Assembly (NCBI RefSeq): GCF_018406645.1
Contig: NZ_AP024546.1
Coordinates: forward strand, 1,798,001-1,862,000
DNA from: Lysobacter helvus
GTDB lineage: Bacteria > Pseudomonadota > Gammaproteobacteria > Xanthomonadales > Xanthomonadaceae
DNA: 64,000 bases
Direction of reading: 5' to 3'
Shown in pieces: positions 11,618 through 22,054 of the stretch; the stretch's first letter is position 1, and each line of letters opens with the position of its first letter. The notes under the pieces were generated by a model. That model had not been told where the DNA came from. It ran no database searches and was given only the letters and a program-made list of their open reading frames with translations. Position numbers and translations under genes: made by a program.

Positions 11618-12076
11618 ATGCCGATGGCCGCGACGCCCGACCTGGTCCTGCGCGACGTGCACGCCGCCGCCGCGACGCCGTGGTGGCCGCTCGCGCCGGG
11701 CTGGTGGCTCTTGCTCGCGCTGGTCGTGGCCACGTTCGCGATCGTGTTTGCGATGTGGTGGCGCAAGCGGGCGCGGCGCCGTGCGTTCGCGCGCGTGTTC
11801 GACACGACGCTCGCCGACGCACCAACGCCCGTGGCCCGCGTCGCGGCGATCTCCGAACTGTTGCGTCGCGCTGCCCGCCTGCGCGATCCCGACGCCGATC
11901 GCTACGAAGGCGAACGCTGGCGCGCGCACCTGGATGCCGGTGCGAAGCAACGCCTGTTCGAAGGCGACGTCGGTGCGCTGTTGCTCGAAGGCCCGTTCCG
12001 CCGCGACGTCGACGCCACCGCCGTCGACGCGCTGCAACGCCGCGCGCGCCAGCGCTACCTCGAGTGGATGCGATGA
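11618..12076 (+). CDS. DUF4381 family membrane protein
   Basis: The 152-aa product begins at 11618, just after the DUF58 stop. It has a short N-terminal part, one strong membrane segment (about residues 25-47, WWLLLALVVATFAIVFAMWW) followed by KRARRR, and a helical cytoplasmic C-terminus ending YLEWMR. This is the size and layout of DUF4381 proteins found between DUF58 and VWA genes in Bat-type operons. The function is unknown. The stop overlaps the next ATG by four bases (ATGA). An in-frame ATG two codons later (11624) is an alternative start. Confidence 0.82.
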   Translation: MPMAATPDLVLRDVHAAAATPWWPLAPGWWLLLALVVATFAIVFAMWWRKRARRRAFARVFDTTLADAPTPVARVAAISELLRRAARLRDPDADRYEGERWRAHLDAGAKQRLFEGDVGALLLEGPFRRDVDATAVDALQRRARQRYLEWMR

Positions 12077-13101
12077 GCGCGCTGCTGCCTGCGGGTCTGC
12101 TGGACACGCTGTCCACGTTCGCGTGGCCGCTGGTGCTGCTCGCGTTGCCGTTGCCGTTGCTTGCGCGCTGGGTGTTGCCGCGCCGCCGTTCGATCGGGGC
12201 CGCATTGCGCGTCCCCTTCGGTGCACGGCTCGACGCCGTGGCCGCCGCCGGGGGTGGCCATGCCTTGCGCGGTCGCGGCGCCGGCCTGCTCGCGTGGATC
12301 GCCTGGGCTGCGTTGTGCGTCGCCGCTGCGCGACCGCAGGAACTTGGTCCGCCCGTCGCGCCGCCGCAAGCCGGGCGCGACCTGATGCTCGCCGTCGACC
12401 TGTCCGGCAGCATGAGCCAGGAAGACATGGACCTCGGCGGACAACCCGTCGATCGCCTCACCGCGGCGAAAGCCGTGCTCGCGGATTTCCTCGACCGGCG
12501 CGCAGGCGATCGCGTCGGCCTGCTCGTGTTCGGGCAACGCGCGTACGCGCTCACGCCGCTCACGCTGGACCTGTCGACGGTGCGCCAGCAGCTCGACGAC
12601 AGCGTCGTGGGCCTCGCCGGTCGCGAGACTGCACTCGGCGATGCGCTCGCACTCGCGGTGAAGCGCCTGCAATCGCAGCCCGCCTCGCAACGCGTGGTCG
12701 TGTTGTTGACCGACGGCGTGAACACCGCCGGCGTGCTCGATCCCGACAAGGCCGCCGAACTCGCGCGCGATGCGCACGTGCGCGTGCACACCGTCGCCTT
12801 CGGCGGCGACGGCGGCATGTCGTTCTTCGGCTTGCGCTTGCCGGTCGCCGGCGGCGACGACGAGATCGACGAGGCCGGCCTCAAGCGCATCGCCGATACG
12901 ACCGGCGGCCGTGCGTTCCGCGCGCGCGACACCGAATCGCTCGCCGGCATCTACGCCGAGATCGATCGCCTCGAACCCGTCAAACGTCCCGGCCAGGCCG
13001 TGCGCCCGCGGCTCGAACGCTATCCCTGGCCGCTCGGTGTCGCGCTGTTGTGCGCGGTGCTCGCAGCGCTCCCGTTCGGGCGCATCGGACGGCGCGTATG
13101 A
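12073..13101 (+). CDS. BatA-like VWA domain membrane protein
   Basis: The 342-aa protein has an N-terminal membrane segment (about residues 12-32), a second (about 68-88), a VWA domain, and a C-terminal membrane segment (about 315-335, WPLGVALLCAVLAALPFG). The VWA metal site is intact: DLSGSM starts at Asp109, giving D-x-S-x-S. This is the three-membrane-segment BatA/BatB layout, with the VWA domain exposed to the periplasm. The ATG is in a four-base overlap with DUF4381 and its stop overlaps the next gene, so translation is coupled. The role, probably with MoxR and the BatB-like protein, is inferred from gene order. Confidence 0.88.
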   Translation: MSALLPAGLLDTLSTFAWPLVLLALPLPLLARWVLPRRRSIGAALRVPFGARLDAVAAAGGGHALRGRGAGLLAWIAWAALCVAAARPQELGPPVAPPQAGRDLMLAVDLSGSMSQEDMDLGGQPVDRLTAAKAVLADFLDRRAGDRVGLLVFGQRAYALTPLTLDLSTVRQQLDDSVVGLAGRETALGDALALAVKRLQSQPASQRVVVLLTDGVNTAGVLDPDKAAELARDAHVRVHTVAFGGDGGMSFFGLRLPVAGGDDEIDEAGLKRIADTTGGRAFRARDTESLAGIYAEIDRLEPVKRPGQAVRPRLERYPWPLGVALLCAVLAALPFGRIGRRV

Positions 13102-14873
13102 ACGACTTCTCGCTCGCGCTGCTCCACTTCGTGCGTCCCGCGTGGTTGTGGGCGCTGCTCGCCTTGCCGCTGATCGCGTGGCTCTGGCGGCTGCGTCGTC
13201 GTCGCGAGAACGCATGGCGCGGTGTCGTCGATCCGCACCTGCTGCCGCACCTGCTCGAACCCGCGGGCGGCGTGCGCGCCCGCAGCGCCATCGTCTTCGT
13301 GCTGCTCGCGTACGCGCTCGCGATCCTCGCGCTCGCCGGCCCCGCGTGGCGCCAGGTGCCGCAACCGTCGTGGCAGAGCCGCACGCCGCTGGTGATCGCG
13401 ATGGACCTGTCCAGCGCGAGCGCCGCCACCGATCTTCCGCCGTCGCGCTTGCTGCAGGCGCGCGCGAAAGTCGCGACGTTGCTGCGCGAACGCAACGGCG
13501 GCCAGGTCGGGCTCGTCGCGTTCGCCGACGACGCGTACACCGTTGCGCCGCTCACCGACGATGCGGCGAACGTCGCGTTGTTCCTCGATTCGCTCGAGCC
13601 CAGCGTGATGCCGATCGACGGCCATCGCCCCGGCCACGCGATCCGGCAGGGCGCGCGCCTGCTGCAGCAGGCCGGCTTCGATCGCGGCGACATCCTGGTG
13701 CTCACCGACCACGGCGACACCGACGCGAACGAAGCCGCCCGCGAAGCCGCAGGCAAGGGCCTGCGCGTCTCGGTGCTCGGCATCGGTTCGAAAACCGGCA
13801 GCGACGTGCGCACGCGCGACGGCGAGCTCGAACGCGTCGCGCTGGATTCGCGTTCGCTGCAGGCGCTTGCCGCGGCGGGCGACGGCAACTACGCGCCGAT
13901 CGCCGTCGACGATTCGGATCTGCGCGCCCTCAACGTGCTGCAACCGCGCGCCGAAGATGCGATCGCGACGCAGGGCCGCGCGGGCAAGGCGTGGGAAGAC
14001 GCGGGGTACTGGTTGTTGTTGCCGTTGATGGCGATCGCGTTGTTCGCATTCCGGCGTGGCGCCGGCGTTGCGGCCGTCCTCGTCGTGTTGTGCCTGCCGC
14101 CGGGGTTCGTGCATGCACAGGCGCGCGATGCGGTGCAGGGTTCGCTGTGGCGACGCGCGGACCAGGTGGCTGCAGAACGCATGGACGCCGGCGAACAGTC
14201 TTATCGCAAGGGCGATTTCACCGCGGCGGAGCATGTGTACGACGGCCTCCCGGGCGCCGATGCGCACTACAACCTCGGCAACGCACTGGCAAAGCAGGGC
14301 CGCTACGACGAAGCCATCGACGCCTACAACGCTGCATTGCGCGAACACCCCGGCATGGCGGATGCGATCGCCAACAGGAACGCCGTGCTGAAAGCGAAGC
14401 AACGCAAGCCGCCGTCCGGCAAGAGCAAGCACGAAGATCCGCGGTCGCAAGGCCAGCAGGGCGACCAGAAGCAGAAGGGATCGGGCAAGACCGATTCGGA
14501 GGCGCCCGAGCCCGGCAAGGCGCAAGGGCAGGGCACGCCGCAATCGCAGCCGCAGCAGAAGCCTGCGTCGTCGGAATCGCAGTCGCAGGGCCAGTCGAAG
14601 CCTGCGCCGCCGCCGAAGAACGCGGATCCCGAAGCCCAGCGCGCCGCCGACGCCGCGCAACGCGAACGCATGCAACGCGCGCTGCAGGGCAAGCAGCCCG
14701 GCCAGCAGGATCCGTCGAAGACGCCGCAGGCTGCGCGCCCCGAGACCGCCGCCGAACGCGAACGCCGCCTCGCCAACGAAGCCTGGCTGCGCCGCGTGCC
14801 GGATGATCCGGGCGGCCTGCTGCGCGCCAAGTTCCAGATCGAATACGAACGCCGACAGCAGGGGGGCGAATGA
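13098..14873 (+). CDS. BatB-like VWA protein fused to a TPR (BatC-like) region
   Basis: The product is 591 aa. Two N-terminal membrane segments and a VWA domain (about residues 95-290) are followed by a third membrane segment. Then comes a tetratricopeptide pair (HYNLGNALAKQGRYDEAIDA) and a long, probably disordered tail rich in Lys, Gln, Ser, Pro and Glu. In Bacteroidetes the BatB and BatC (TPR) parts are separate proteins; here they are one. The MIDAS motif reads DLSSAS at Asp103, so the fifth position of D-x-S-x-S is Ala. Metal binding may therefore be weaker than in the upstream paralogue. The start overlaps the previous stop by four bases, and the stop overlaps BatD by four. Confidence 0.87.
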   Translation: MNDFSLALLHFVRPAWLWALLALPLIAWLWRLRRRRENAWRGVVDPHLLPHLLEPAGGVRARSAIVFVLLAYALAILALAGPAWRQVPQPSWQSRTPLVIAMDLSSASAATDLPPSRLLQARAKVATLLRERNGGQVGLVAFADDAYTVAPLTDDAANVALFLDSLEPSVMPIDGHRPGHAIRQGARLLQQAGFDRGDILVLTDHGDTDANEAAREAAGKGLRVSVLGIGSKTGSDVRTRDGELERVALDSRSLQALAAAGDGNYAPIAVDDSDLRALNVLQPRAEDAIATQGRAGKAWEDAGYWLLLPLMAIALFAFRRGAGVAAVLVVLCLPPGFVHAQARDAVQGSLWRRADQVAAERMDAGEQSYRKGDFTAAEHVYDGLPGADAHYNLGNALAKQGRYDEAIDAYNAALREHPGMADAIANRNAVLKAKQRKPPSGKSKHEDPRSQGQQGDQKQKGSGKTDSEAPEPGKAQGQGTPQSQPQQKPASSESQSQGQSKPAPPPKNADPEAQRAADAAQRERMQRALQGKQPGQQDPSKTPQAARPETAAERERRLANEAWLRRVPDDPGGLLRAKFQIEYERRQQGGE

Positions 14874-16519
14874 CAACGCGTCGTTGGGTGGCCTTCGCGC
14901 TCCTCGCCTTGCTGTGCATGAACGCGCAGGCGCAGGTGCGCGCGTGGCTCGATCGCGATCGCATCGCCTCGGGCGAAACCACGACGCTCAACATCGCCGC
15001 GCCCGCGCTCGACGTCGCGCCCGATTACGCGCCGCTGCAGCGCGACTTCGAACTGTCGCAACGCAGCAGCCAGCGCAGCGTCTCGATCGTCAACGGCGCC
15101 ACCACGATCCACACGCAGTACTCGGTGGTGCTGCAACCGCGCCGCGACGGCGTGATCACGATCCCCGCGCTGCGCGTCGGCGGCAACCGAATGTCGCCGC
15201 CGCTCACGCTCACCGTCACGCCGGCCAGCAGCGTGCCCGCGCGCGCGGGTGACGTCGCGTTCATCGATGCGCAACTGGATGACGCGCATCCGTACGTGCA
15301 GCAGGCCGTCGGTTTGAAACTGCGTCTGTTCTACGCGGTGCCGCTGGTCTCCGGCCAGCTCGACCAACCCGAACCGCAGGGCGCCACGCTGCGCAAGGTC
15401 GGCCAGGACCTGCAGTACTCGCAGGAAATGGCGGGCCGCCGCTACAACGTCGTCGAGCGTCGCTACCTTTTGATCGGCGAACACAGCGGCCGGGTGCTGC
15501 TGCCGGGTGCGCGCTTCCGCGGGCAGGGCGTCGGTGGCTTCTTCGACGATCTGTTCGGCGATGGCCGGCGTCCGCTCGCCGCCGATTCGCCGGCGCGCAC
15601 GCTCGACATCCGTCCGATCCCCGCCAACGCACCGCAACCGTGGTTGCCGCTCAACGACCTGCGCCTGCGCTATTCGACGATGCCCGGCCGCGTGCGCGCG
15701 GGCGAAGCGACGACGGTGACGGTGGAAGCGGTCGCCGACGGTGCGGTCGCCTCGCAGTTGCCGGAACTCGTGCTCGATGCCGGCGGCGCCGCGCAGGTAT
15801 TCCCCGATCCGTTGCAGTCGGACGAAACCTTCGAAGACGGGCGCCCGCGCACCACGCTCACGCGCAAGTTCTCGATCGTGCCCGCGCGCGCCGGTGCGCT
15901 GAGCATCGCCGCGCCACGCATCGAATGGTGGGACGTGCGCGGTGCGGTCCCGCGCACCGCGACGTTGCCGCCGATCGCGCTCGATGTCGCGCCGGGGGCC
16001 GCGGGCACCCCCGCCGCTGTCGACGCGACGGCCACGACCGCCACCACGACGCAAGCCGGCGAAGACGGCCGCATCCGCATCCCCGGCATCCAGGGCCGCA
16101 TCCTGCCGTGGGCCGCGCTGGCGGCGCTATTTGCGGTGTTGTGGTTCGTCACGCTGATGTGGGGATTGCATCGCCGGCCCGTCGTCGTCGCGGCGCCGAC
16201 GGAAGGCCCGTCGCCATCGCCCGCACCGCATCCCGACCTGCGCCGCGCGCTCGCCGACGGCGACCTCGGCACCATCGCCGATGCATTGCGCGCCAGCGCC
16301 ACGCCCCCCGTGCACGACCTCGATGCGTTGCGCGATCGCCTCGCCGATCCCGCGCAGCGCAACGCAGTCGAACAGTTGCAGCGCGCACGCTGGGCCGGCG
16401 GCGACCCGCGCGCCGCGCGCGACGCCGTGCGCGCGGCCTTCGCACGCGGCCTGCGCTGGCGCACCGATGCCCCCGCACCGCGCGCAGACCCGCTGCCGCC
16501 GCTGTACCCGCCCGCCTGA
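14870..16519 (+). CDS. BatD-like exported membrane protein
   Basis: The 549-aa product has a signal peptide (residues 1-22, ending NAQAQ). A large periplasmic part of beta-sandwich repeats follows (segments such as PYVQQAVGLKLRLFYAVP and YLLIGEHSGRVLLPGARF), as in the BatD/oxygen-tolerance family. One membrane segment comes near residues 408-430, and the tail is cytoplasmic, Arg/Ala-rich and helical. The start is ATG at 14870, overlapping the previous stop. It is the last gene of the MoxR/Bat operon; a gap of 68 bases separates it from the symporter gene. The function of BatD is unknown. Confidence 0.87.
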   Translation: MTTRRWVAFALLALLCMNAQAQVRAWLDRDRIASGETTTLNIAAPALDVAPDYAPLQRDFELSQRSSQRSVSIVNGATTIHTQYSVVLQPRRDGVITIPALRVGGNRMSPPLTLTVTPASSVPARAGDVAFIDAQLDDAHPYVQQAVGLKLRLFYAVPLVSGQLDQPEPQGATLRKVGQDLQYSQEMAGRRYNVVERRYLLIGEHSGRVLLPGARFRGQGVGGFFDDLFGDGRRPLAADSPARTLDIRPIPANAPQPWLPLNDLRLRYSTMPGRVRAGEATTVTVEAVADGAVASQLPELVLDAGGAAQVFPDPLQSDETFEDGRPRTTLTRKFSIVPARAGALSIAAPRIEWWDVRGAVPRTATLPPIALDVAPGAAGTPAAVDATATTATTTQAGEDGRIRIPGIQGRILPWAALAALFAVLWFVTLMWGLHRRPVVVAAPTEGPSPSPAPHPDLRRALADGDLGTIADALRASATPPVHDLDALRDRLADPAQRNAVEQLQRARWAGGDPRAARDAVRAAFARGLRWRTDAPAPRADPLPPLYPPA

Positions 16520-16536
16520 CGCGCACCGCGGCCTGC

Positions 16537-16542
16537 TAAAGT
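16537..16542 (+). promoter_or_regulatory. -10-like TAAAGT upstream of the symporter gene
   Basis: GCTAAAGTCGCG lies 45 bases before the start at 16588. It matches the TA-N3-T plus CG pattern seen upstream of other genes here. Confidence 0.3.
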
Positions 16543-16587
16543 CGCGAGCGATTCCGCGGGCGGTCCGCGGGCACCGGATCCGACGCG

Positions 16588-17895
16588 ATGACCAACACGC
16601 CTTCCGCCCGCACGGGCATGCCGTTCCACTGGAAGATGGCGATCGGCTTCGCCGCCGGCATCCTCGCGGGGCTGGCCGTGCACGCCACGGGGCTGATGGA
16701 AGCGGGCTGGGTGCAGGCGTTCACGCAGTACGTCACCACGCCGTTCTCGAAGATCTTCCTCAACCTGATCTTCATGCTGATCGTCCCGCTGCTGTTCTCG
16801 GCGCTGGTGGTCGGCATCGCGGAGATGGGCGACATCCGCGCGCTGGGCCGCATCGGCTGGAAGACGCTCGCCTACACGGTCGTGCTGTCGGCGGTGGCGG
16901 TTTTGCTGGGCCTGGTGCTGGTCAACTGGCTGCAGCCGGGCGCGGGCGTGGACCCGGCGCTGGCGCAGCAACTGCTCGCGGAGAACGCGGGCCGTGCGCA
17001 GGAAATCGTCGCCAGCGTCGGCACGCAGCCCAAGGGCATCGACATGCTGCTGTCGATCGTGCCGGACAACGTGATCGGCGCGGCGTCCGACAACAGCTCG
17101 ATCCTCGCACTGATGTTCTTCGCGGTGATGTTCGGCGTGGGCCTGGTGCTCAGCCCGTCGCCCAACACCGACGTGCTCAAGCGCGGCATCGAAGGCCTCC
17201 TCGAGATCTCGATGACCCTGATCGGCATCGTGATCCGCCTGGCGCCGTACGCGGTGTTCTGCTTCATGTTCAACCTCACCTCGATCTTCGGCTGGGACCT
17301 GCTGCTGAAGCTCGGGGCGTACGTCGGCGTCGTCGTGCTGGCGCTCGCGTTGCACCTGTTCGTCAACTATTCGATCGCGCTGAAGCTGGCGGGCAAGTCG
17401 CCGCTGCAGTTCTTCCGCGGCAGCCAGGAAGCGATGGTGATGGCGTTCTCCACCGCCTCGAGCAACGCGACGTTGCCGACCGCGCTGCGCGTGGCCGAAG
17501 AGAACCTCGGCCTGCCGCGCCGCGTGTCGCGCTTCGTGCTCACGGTGGGCGCCACGGCCAACCAGAACGGCACGGCCTTGTTCGAGGGCGTGACCGTGCT
17601 GTTCCTCGCGCAGTTCTTCGGCGTGGACCTCAGCCTTGGCCAGCAGGCGATGGTGATGGTGGTCTGCATCCTCGGCGGCATCGGCACCGCGGGCGTGCCG
17701 TCGGGCTCGCTGCCGGTGGTGGCGCTGATCTGCGCGATGGTGGGCGTGAACCCGGTCGGCATCGGCATGATCCTGGGCGTCAACCATTTCCTCGACATGT
17801 GCCGCACCACGCTCAACGTCACGGGCGACCTGACGCTGGCCACGCTGGTGGCGGCGGGCGAGCCGGACGCGGAGCCTGCGCCAACGGTCGCTTGA
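16588..17895 (+). CDS. Dicarboxylate/amino acid:cation symporter (DAACS family)
   Basis: This 435-aa inner-membrane protein takes up C4-dicarboxylates or acidic amino acids with protons or sodium. Diagnostic DAACS motifs are present: a serine-rich hairpin loop read here as TASSNATLP, and [14 protein letters not shown] in the substrate and cation site. Eight membrane helices plus two re-entrant loops can be traced from [13 protein letters not shown] onward. The serine stretch is shorter than the SSSS of glutamate carriers, so the exact substrate is uncertain (glutamate, aspartate or C4-dicarboxylate). The start is the ATG at 16588. A palindrome CCGCGGGC...GTCCGCGG sits in the leader. Confidence 0.9.
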   Translation: MTNTPSARTGMPFHWKMAIGFAAGILAGLAVHATGLMEAGWVQAFTQYVTTPFSKIFLNLIFMLIVPLLFSALVVGIAEMGDIRALGRIGWKTLAYTVVLSAVAVLLGLVLVNWLQPGAGVDPALAQQLLAENAGRAQEIVASVGTQPKGIDMLLSIVPDNVIGAASDNSSILALMFFAVMFGVGLVLSPSPNTDVLKRGIEGLLEISMTLIGIVIRLAPYAVFCFMFNLTSIFGWDLLLKLGAYVGVVVLALALHLFVNYSIALKLAGKSPLQFFRGSQEAMVMAFSTASSNATLPTALRVAEENLGLPRRVSRFVLTVGATANQNGTALFEGVTVLFLAQFFGVDLSLGQQAMVMVVCILGGIGTAGVPSGSLPVVALICAMVGVNPVGIGMILGVNHFLDMCRTTLNVTGDLTLATLVAAGEPDAEPAPTVA

Positions 17896-17962
17896 TCGGG
17901 GCGCGGGCGGGCGCCGGCGTGGGAGAATGCGCGCCTTGCCCGCCGCCCCCCTCGACGCCCCC

Positions 17963-19954
17963 ATGACGACGCCCAGCCGCCGCGACCTCGCCAACGCCAT
18001 CCGATTCCTCGCCATCGATGCGGTCGAGGCCGCGAAGTCCGGCCACCCGGGCATGCCGATGGGCATGGCCGACATCGCCGAAGTCCTGTGGAACGACTTC
18101 CTCCGGCACAACCCCAACAATCCCTCGTGGTTCAACCGCGACCGCTTCGTGCTCAGCAACGGCCACGGCTCGATGCTGCACTACGCGCTGCTGCACCTGT
18201 CGGGCTACGACCTGACGATCGACGACCTCAAGCAGTTCCGCCAGCTCGAATCGAAGACGCCGGGCCATCCGGAAAACTTCATGACGCCGGGCGTCGAAAC
18301 CACGACCGGCCCGCTCGGCCAGGGCTTCGCGAATTCCGTCGGCATGGCGCTCGCCGAGCGCCTGCTCGCGCAGCGCTTCAACCGCCCGGAATTCGAAGTC
18401 GTCGACCACCACACCTGGGTGTTCATGGGCGATGGCTGCCTGATGGAAGGCATCTCGCACGAAGCCGCGTCGCTGGCCGGCACGTGGGGCCTGAACAAGC
18501 TGATCGCCATCTGGGACGACAACCACATCTCGATCGACGGCAACGTGCGCGGCTGGTTCACCGACGACACGCCGGCGCGCTTCGAAGCCTATGGCTGGAA
18601 CGTGATCCGCGGCGTCGACGGCCATGACGCCGATGCGATCAAGCAGGCGATCGAAGGCGCGCTCGCCTCGCAGGACAAGCCCACGCTGATCTGCGCGCGT
18701 ACCACCATCGGGTTCGGTTCGCCGAACAAGGCCGGCAAGGAGTCGTCGCACGGCGCGCCGCTGGGCAAGGACGAAATCGCCCTCACGCGCGAAAAGCTGG
18801 GCTGGACGAGCGGCCCGTTCGAAATCCCGCAGGAGATCCGCGACGGCTGGCGCGCGGGCAACGCCGGCATCGTGCGCGAAGAACAGTGGAACCGGATGTT
18901 CGACGGCTATGCCAAGCGCTATCCGGACCTCGCCGACGAACTCGTGCGCCGCGCGCGCAACCAGTTGCCTGAAAACTGGAACGACGCCGCCGACGCGTAC
19001 ATCGCGAAGCTGCAGGCCGAAGGCCCGGTCGTCGCCTCGCGCAAGGCCTCGCAGATGGCGCTGGAAGCCTACGGCCCGCTGCTGCCGGAACTGATCGGCG
19101 GCTCGGCGGACCTGGCGCATTCCAACCTGACGTTGTGGAAGGGCAGCAAGTCGGTCACCAGCACGGACGCCGACGCCAACTACGTGTACTACGGCGTGCG
19201 CGAATTCGCGATGACCGCGATCAGCAACGGCATGGGCCTGCACGAGTGCTTCATCCCGTACGACGCGACGTTCCTGGTCTTCAGCGACTACGCGCGCAAC
19301 GCCGTGCGCATGAGCGCGCTGATGGGCGCGCATGCGATCCACGTGTACACGCACGATTCGATCGGCCTGGGCGAAGACGGCCCGACGCACCAGCCCATCG
19401 AGCACCTCGCCACGCTGCGCTACATCCCCGGCAACGACGTGTGGCGCCCGTGCGACGCGGTGGAATCGGCCGTGTGCTGGCGCGCCGCGATCGAACAGCA
19501 CGACGGCCCGAGCTGCCTGGTGTTCACGCGCCAGAACCTCGCGCACCAGCAACGCACGCCGCAGCAGGTCGCCGACATCCGCCGCGGTGGCTACATCCTG
19601 CGCGACAGCGTGGGCGCGCCGCAGCTGATCCTCATCGCGACGGGTTCGGAAGTGGGCCTGGCGATGGATGCCGCCGCGCAACTCGGCGATGGCGTGCGCG
19701 TGGTGTCGATGCCTTCGACCGACGTGTTCGACCGCCAGGACGCCGCGTATCGCGACGCCGTGCTGCCGGATGCCTGCCGTCGCCGCGTCGCCATCGAAGC
19801 CGGCGTCACCGACTTCTGGCGCAAGTACGTCGGCCTGGACGGCGCGGTGGTCGGCATCGATCGTTTCGGTGCGAGCGCACCGGCGGAAGCGCTGTTCCCG
19901 CACTTCGGGTTCACGGTCGAGAACGTGGTGCGGGTGGCGAAGAGCCTGCGCTGA
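17963..19954 (+). CDS. tkt: Transketolase
   Basis: Transketolase moves two-carbon units between sugar phosphates in the non-oxidative pentose phosphate pathway, using thiamine diphosphate. The 663-aa length fits. The N-terminal domain shows [16 protein letters not shown]. The thiamine-diphosphate fold motif is [20 protein letters not shown], with the metal ligands in DDNHISIDG. The pyrimidine domain shows [14 protein letters not shown]. The ATG at 17963 is preferred over the upstream GTG at 17927, because family members begin close to the sequence [15 protein letters not shown]. It converges on modC, whose stop is only four bases away. Confidence 0.96.
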   Translation: MTTPSRRDLANAIRFLAIDAVEAAKSGHPGMPMGMADIAEVLWNDFLRHNPNNPSWFNRDRFVLSNGHGSMLHYALLHLSGYDLTIDDLKQFRQLESKTPGHPENFMTPGVETTTGPLGQGFANSVGMALAERLLAQRFNRPEFEVVDHHTWVFMGDGCLMEGISHEAASLAGTWGLNKLIAIWDDNHISIDGNVRGWFTDDTPARFEAYGWNVIRGVDGHDADAIKQAIEGALASQDKPTLICARTTIGFGSPNKAGKESSHGAPLGKDEIALTREKLGWTSGPFEIPQEIRDGWRAGNAGIVREEQWNRMFDGYAKRYPDLADELVRRARNQLPENWNDAADAYIAKLQAEGPVVASRKASQMALEAYGPLLPELIGGSADLAHSNLTLWKGSKSVTSTDADANYVYYGVREFAMTAISNGMGLHECFIPYDATFLVFSDYARNAVRMSALMGAHAIHVYTHDSIGLGEDGPTHQPIEHLATLRYIPGNDVWRPCDAVESAVCWRAAIEQHDGPSCLVFTRQNLAHQQRTPQQVADIRRGGYILRDSVGAPQLILIATGSEVGLAMDAAAQLGDGVRVVSMPSTDVFDRQDAAYRDAVLPDACRRRVAIEAGVTDFWRKYVGLDGAVVGIDRFGASAPAEALFPHFGFTVENVVRVAKSLR

Positions 19955-19957
19955 CGT

Positions 19958-20590
19958 TCAATCCACCCGGTACACCGCGTCGGCCAACCGCGCGGTTTCT
20001 TCCGGGGAATGACTGACGTAGACCATCGGCAGCGCGACCTCGTCGCGCAGTCGTTGCAGCCACGGCAGCAGTTCGTCCTTGCGCTTGCGGTCCAGCATCG
20101 ACAGCGGTTCGTCGAGCAGCAGCAATTCGGGCGCGGACAGCAACGCACGGCCGATCGCGACGCGTTGCAGTTCGCCGCCGGACAGGCCGTCGATGCGGCG
20201 TGCCAGCAGCGGCGCGATGCCCAGCAGGTCGACGATGCCTTCGAGCGAGAAGCGCGCATCGCCCGACGCGCGACGCGGTGCGCCGTAGAGCAGGTTCGCG
20301 CGCACGTCCAGGTGCGGGAACAGGCGGCCGTCCTGGAAGACGTAGCCGATGCGGCGCAGGTGCGCGGGTTCGTCGATGCCGATGGCGGAATCGAACAGGC
20401 AGCGCCCGCCGATCACGATGCGGCCGCGCGTGGGACGAACGAGGCCGGCGATCGCGTGCAGTACCGATGTCTTGCCGGTGCCCGACGCGCCGACGAGCGC
20501 GATCACGCGGTGCGTGCTCTCCACGCGCACGGTGTTCCAGAACGTGCCGCGGACCAGGTCGACGTCGATCGAGAAGACCGGCTGCTTCAT
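19958..20590 (-). CDS. modC: Molybdate ABC transporter ATP-binding protein, short form
   Basis: This is the nucleotide-binding subunit of the molybdate importer. The 210-aa product has Walker A GASGTGKT (residues 34-41), the ABC signature LSGGELQ, Walker B LLLLDEP and a switch His in VSHSPEE. It stops right after the ABC domain (end AVYRVD). The C-terminal TOBE/Mop regulatory domain that brings E. coli ModC to about 350 aa is absent. There is no frameshift visible, since the downstream base is already next to tkt. The ATG at 20590 overlaps the modB stop by four bases. Confidence 0.9.
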   Translation of the reverse strand: MKQPVFSIDVDLVRGTFWNTVRVESTHRVIALVGASGTGKTSVLHAIAGLVRPTRGRIVIGGRCLFDSAIGIDEPAHLRRIGYVFQDGRLFPHLDVRANLLYGAPRRASGDARFSLEGIVDLLGIAPLLARRIDGLSGGELQRVAIGRALLSAPELLLLDEPLSMLDRKRKDELLPWLQRLRDEVALPMVYVSHSPEETARLADAVYRVD

Positions 20591-21279
20591 GCCGGCTCCC
20601 TGCGCCGCTGGCGTTGCACCAGCCACTCGGACACGAACACCGCGACGAACGAAATCGCGATCGCCACCGCGGCCAGCCGCCACAGGCCCGCTTCGCCACC
20701 GGGTACTTGCATGAGCGTGTAGATCGCCGACGACAACGTTTGCGTTTCGCCGGGGATGTTGGACACGAAGGTGATCGTGGCGCCGAATTCGCCGAGCGCC
20801 TTCGCGAACGCGAGCACGGCGCCCGCGACGATGCCGGGCCACGCGAGCGGCAGCGTCACGGTGGCGAACACGCGCCACGGCGGCGCGCCGAGGGTGGCGG
20901 CGGCCTGTTCGAGGCGCAGGTCCACCGCTTCGATCGCCAGGCGGATCGCGCGCACCATCAGCGGGAATCCCATGATCGCGCTCGCCAGTGCCGCGCCCGT
21001 CCAGCGGAACGCGAACACGATGCCGAAGGTCTCGCGCAGGAAGGTCCCGATCGGCCCCCGCGCACCGAACCACACCAGCAACACGAAACCGGTGACCACC
21101 GGCGGCATCACCAGCGGCAACACGAGCAAGGTGTCGAGCAGCAACTTGCCGGGGAAGCGCTTGCGCGCGAGCAACCAGCCGAACGCGATGCCGAACGGCA
21201 GGCTGCACGCGACGGCCGTGAGTGCGACCTTCAGGCTCAGCGCGATGGCGTCGCGTTCGGCGGGCGAGAGGGCTTCCAC
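20587..21279 (-). CDS. modB: Molybdate ABC transporter permease
   Basis: The 230-aa inner-membrane permease has five to six helices and the EAA loop (EQAAATLGAPPWRVFATVTLPLA, first part) that contacts ModC. The motif LPLVMPPVVTGFVLL is typical of ModB. The start is the GTG at 21279, two bases after the modA stop; the open frame continues upstream only as non-homologous sequence. The stop overlaps the modC ATG, so B and C are translationally coupled. The match to the molybdate/tungstate group rests on ModA and ModC next door. Confidence 0.92.
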   Translation of the reverse strand: MEALSPAERDAIALSLKVALTAVACSLPFGIAFGWLLARKRFPGKLLLDTLLVLPLVMPPVVTGFVLLVWFGARGPIGTFLRETFGIVFAFRWTGAALASAIMGFPLMVRAIRLAIEAVDLRLEQAAATLGAPPWRVFATVTLPLAWPGIVAGAVLAFAKALGEFGATITFVSNIPGETQTLSSAIYTLMQVPGGEAGLWRLAAVAIAISFVAVFVSEWLVQRQRRREPA

Positions 21280-21281
21280 GC

Positions 21282-22054
21282 TCAGAGCGGCGCGAAACCG
21301 TGGCGGGCGAAGATCGCGCGCGCTTCGCGCGACTGCAGCCAGCGGACGAAATCGCCTCCGTTCGCATGCGTGCTCGCCGCGATGCGCGCGACCGGATACA
21401 CGATGGGCGCATGCGAATCGGCGGGGAAGGTGCCGAGCACGCGCACGCCCGATTCGGCCAGCGCGTCGCTGCCGTACACGATGCCGAGTGGGGCTTCGCC
21501 GCGCGCGACCAGCACCAGGGCGGCGCGCACGTTCTCGGCTTCGGCGGTGCGGCTCGCGACGCCCGGCCATGCGCCGAGTTTCACCAGGGATTGCTTCGCG
21601 TACTTGCCGGCGGGGACGCTGGCGGTGAGCGCGACCGCGAGGCGGCCTTCGCCGAGCGCGGGCCGCAGGTCCAGGCCGGGGCGCAACGCGATCGGCGCGG
21701 TCTTGCTGTCGCGTGGCGCGACGAGCACGAGCGTGTTGCCGAGCAGGTTGCGGCGCGTGCCGGCGTCGATCAGCTTCTTCGCCTGTAGCACATCCATCCA
21801 GTCGAGGTCGGCGGACAGGAACACATCGGCGGGCGCGCCCTGTTCGATCTGTCGCGCAAGCGCGGAGCTCGCGGCGTACGACACGCGCACCGGCACGTGC
21901 GTGCGGTGTTCGTAGGCGGTCGCGGCTTCGTCGAGCGATTCCTTGAGGCTGGCGGCGGCGAAGACGGTGAGCGGTGTCGGCTTCGCCGGCGGGGTGGCGG
22001 CGAACGCGAGCCCGCTCGCGATCAACAACGTGCAGGCGAGCAAGAAACGCCGCG

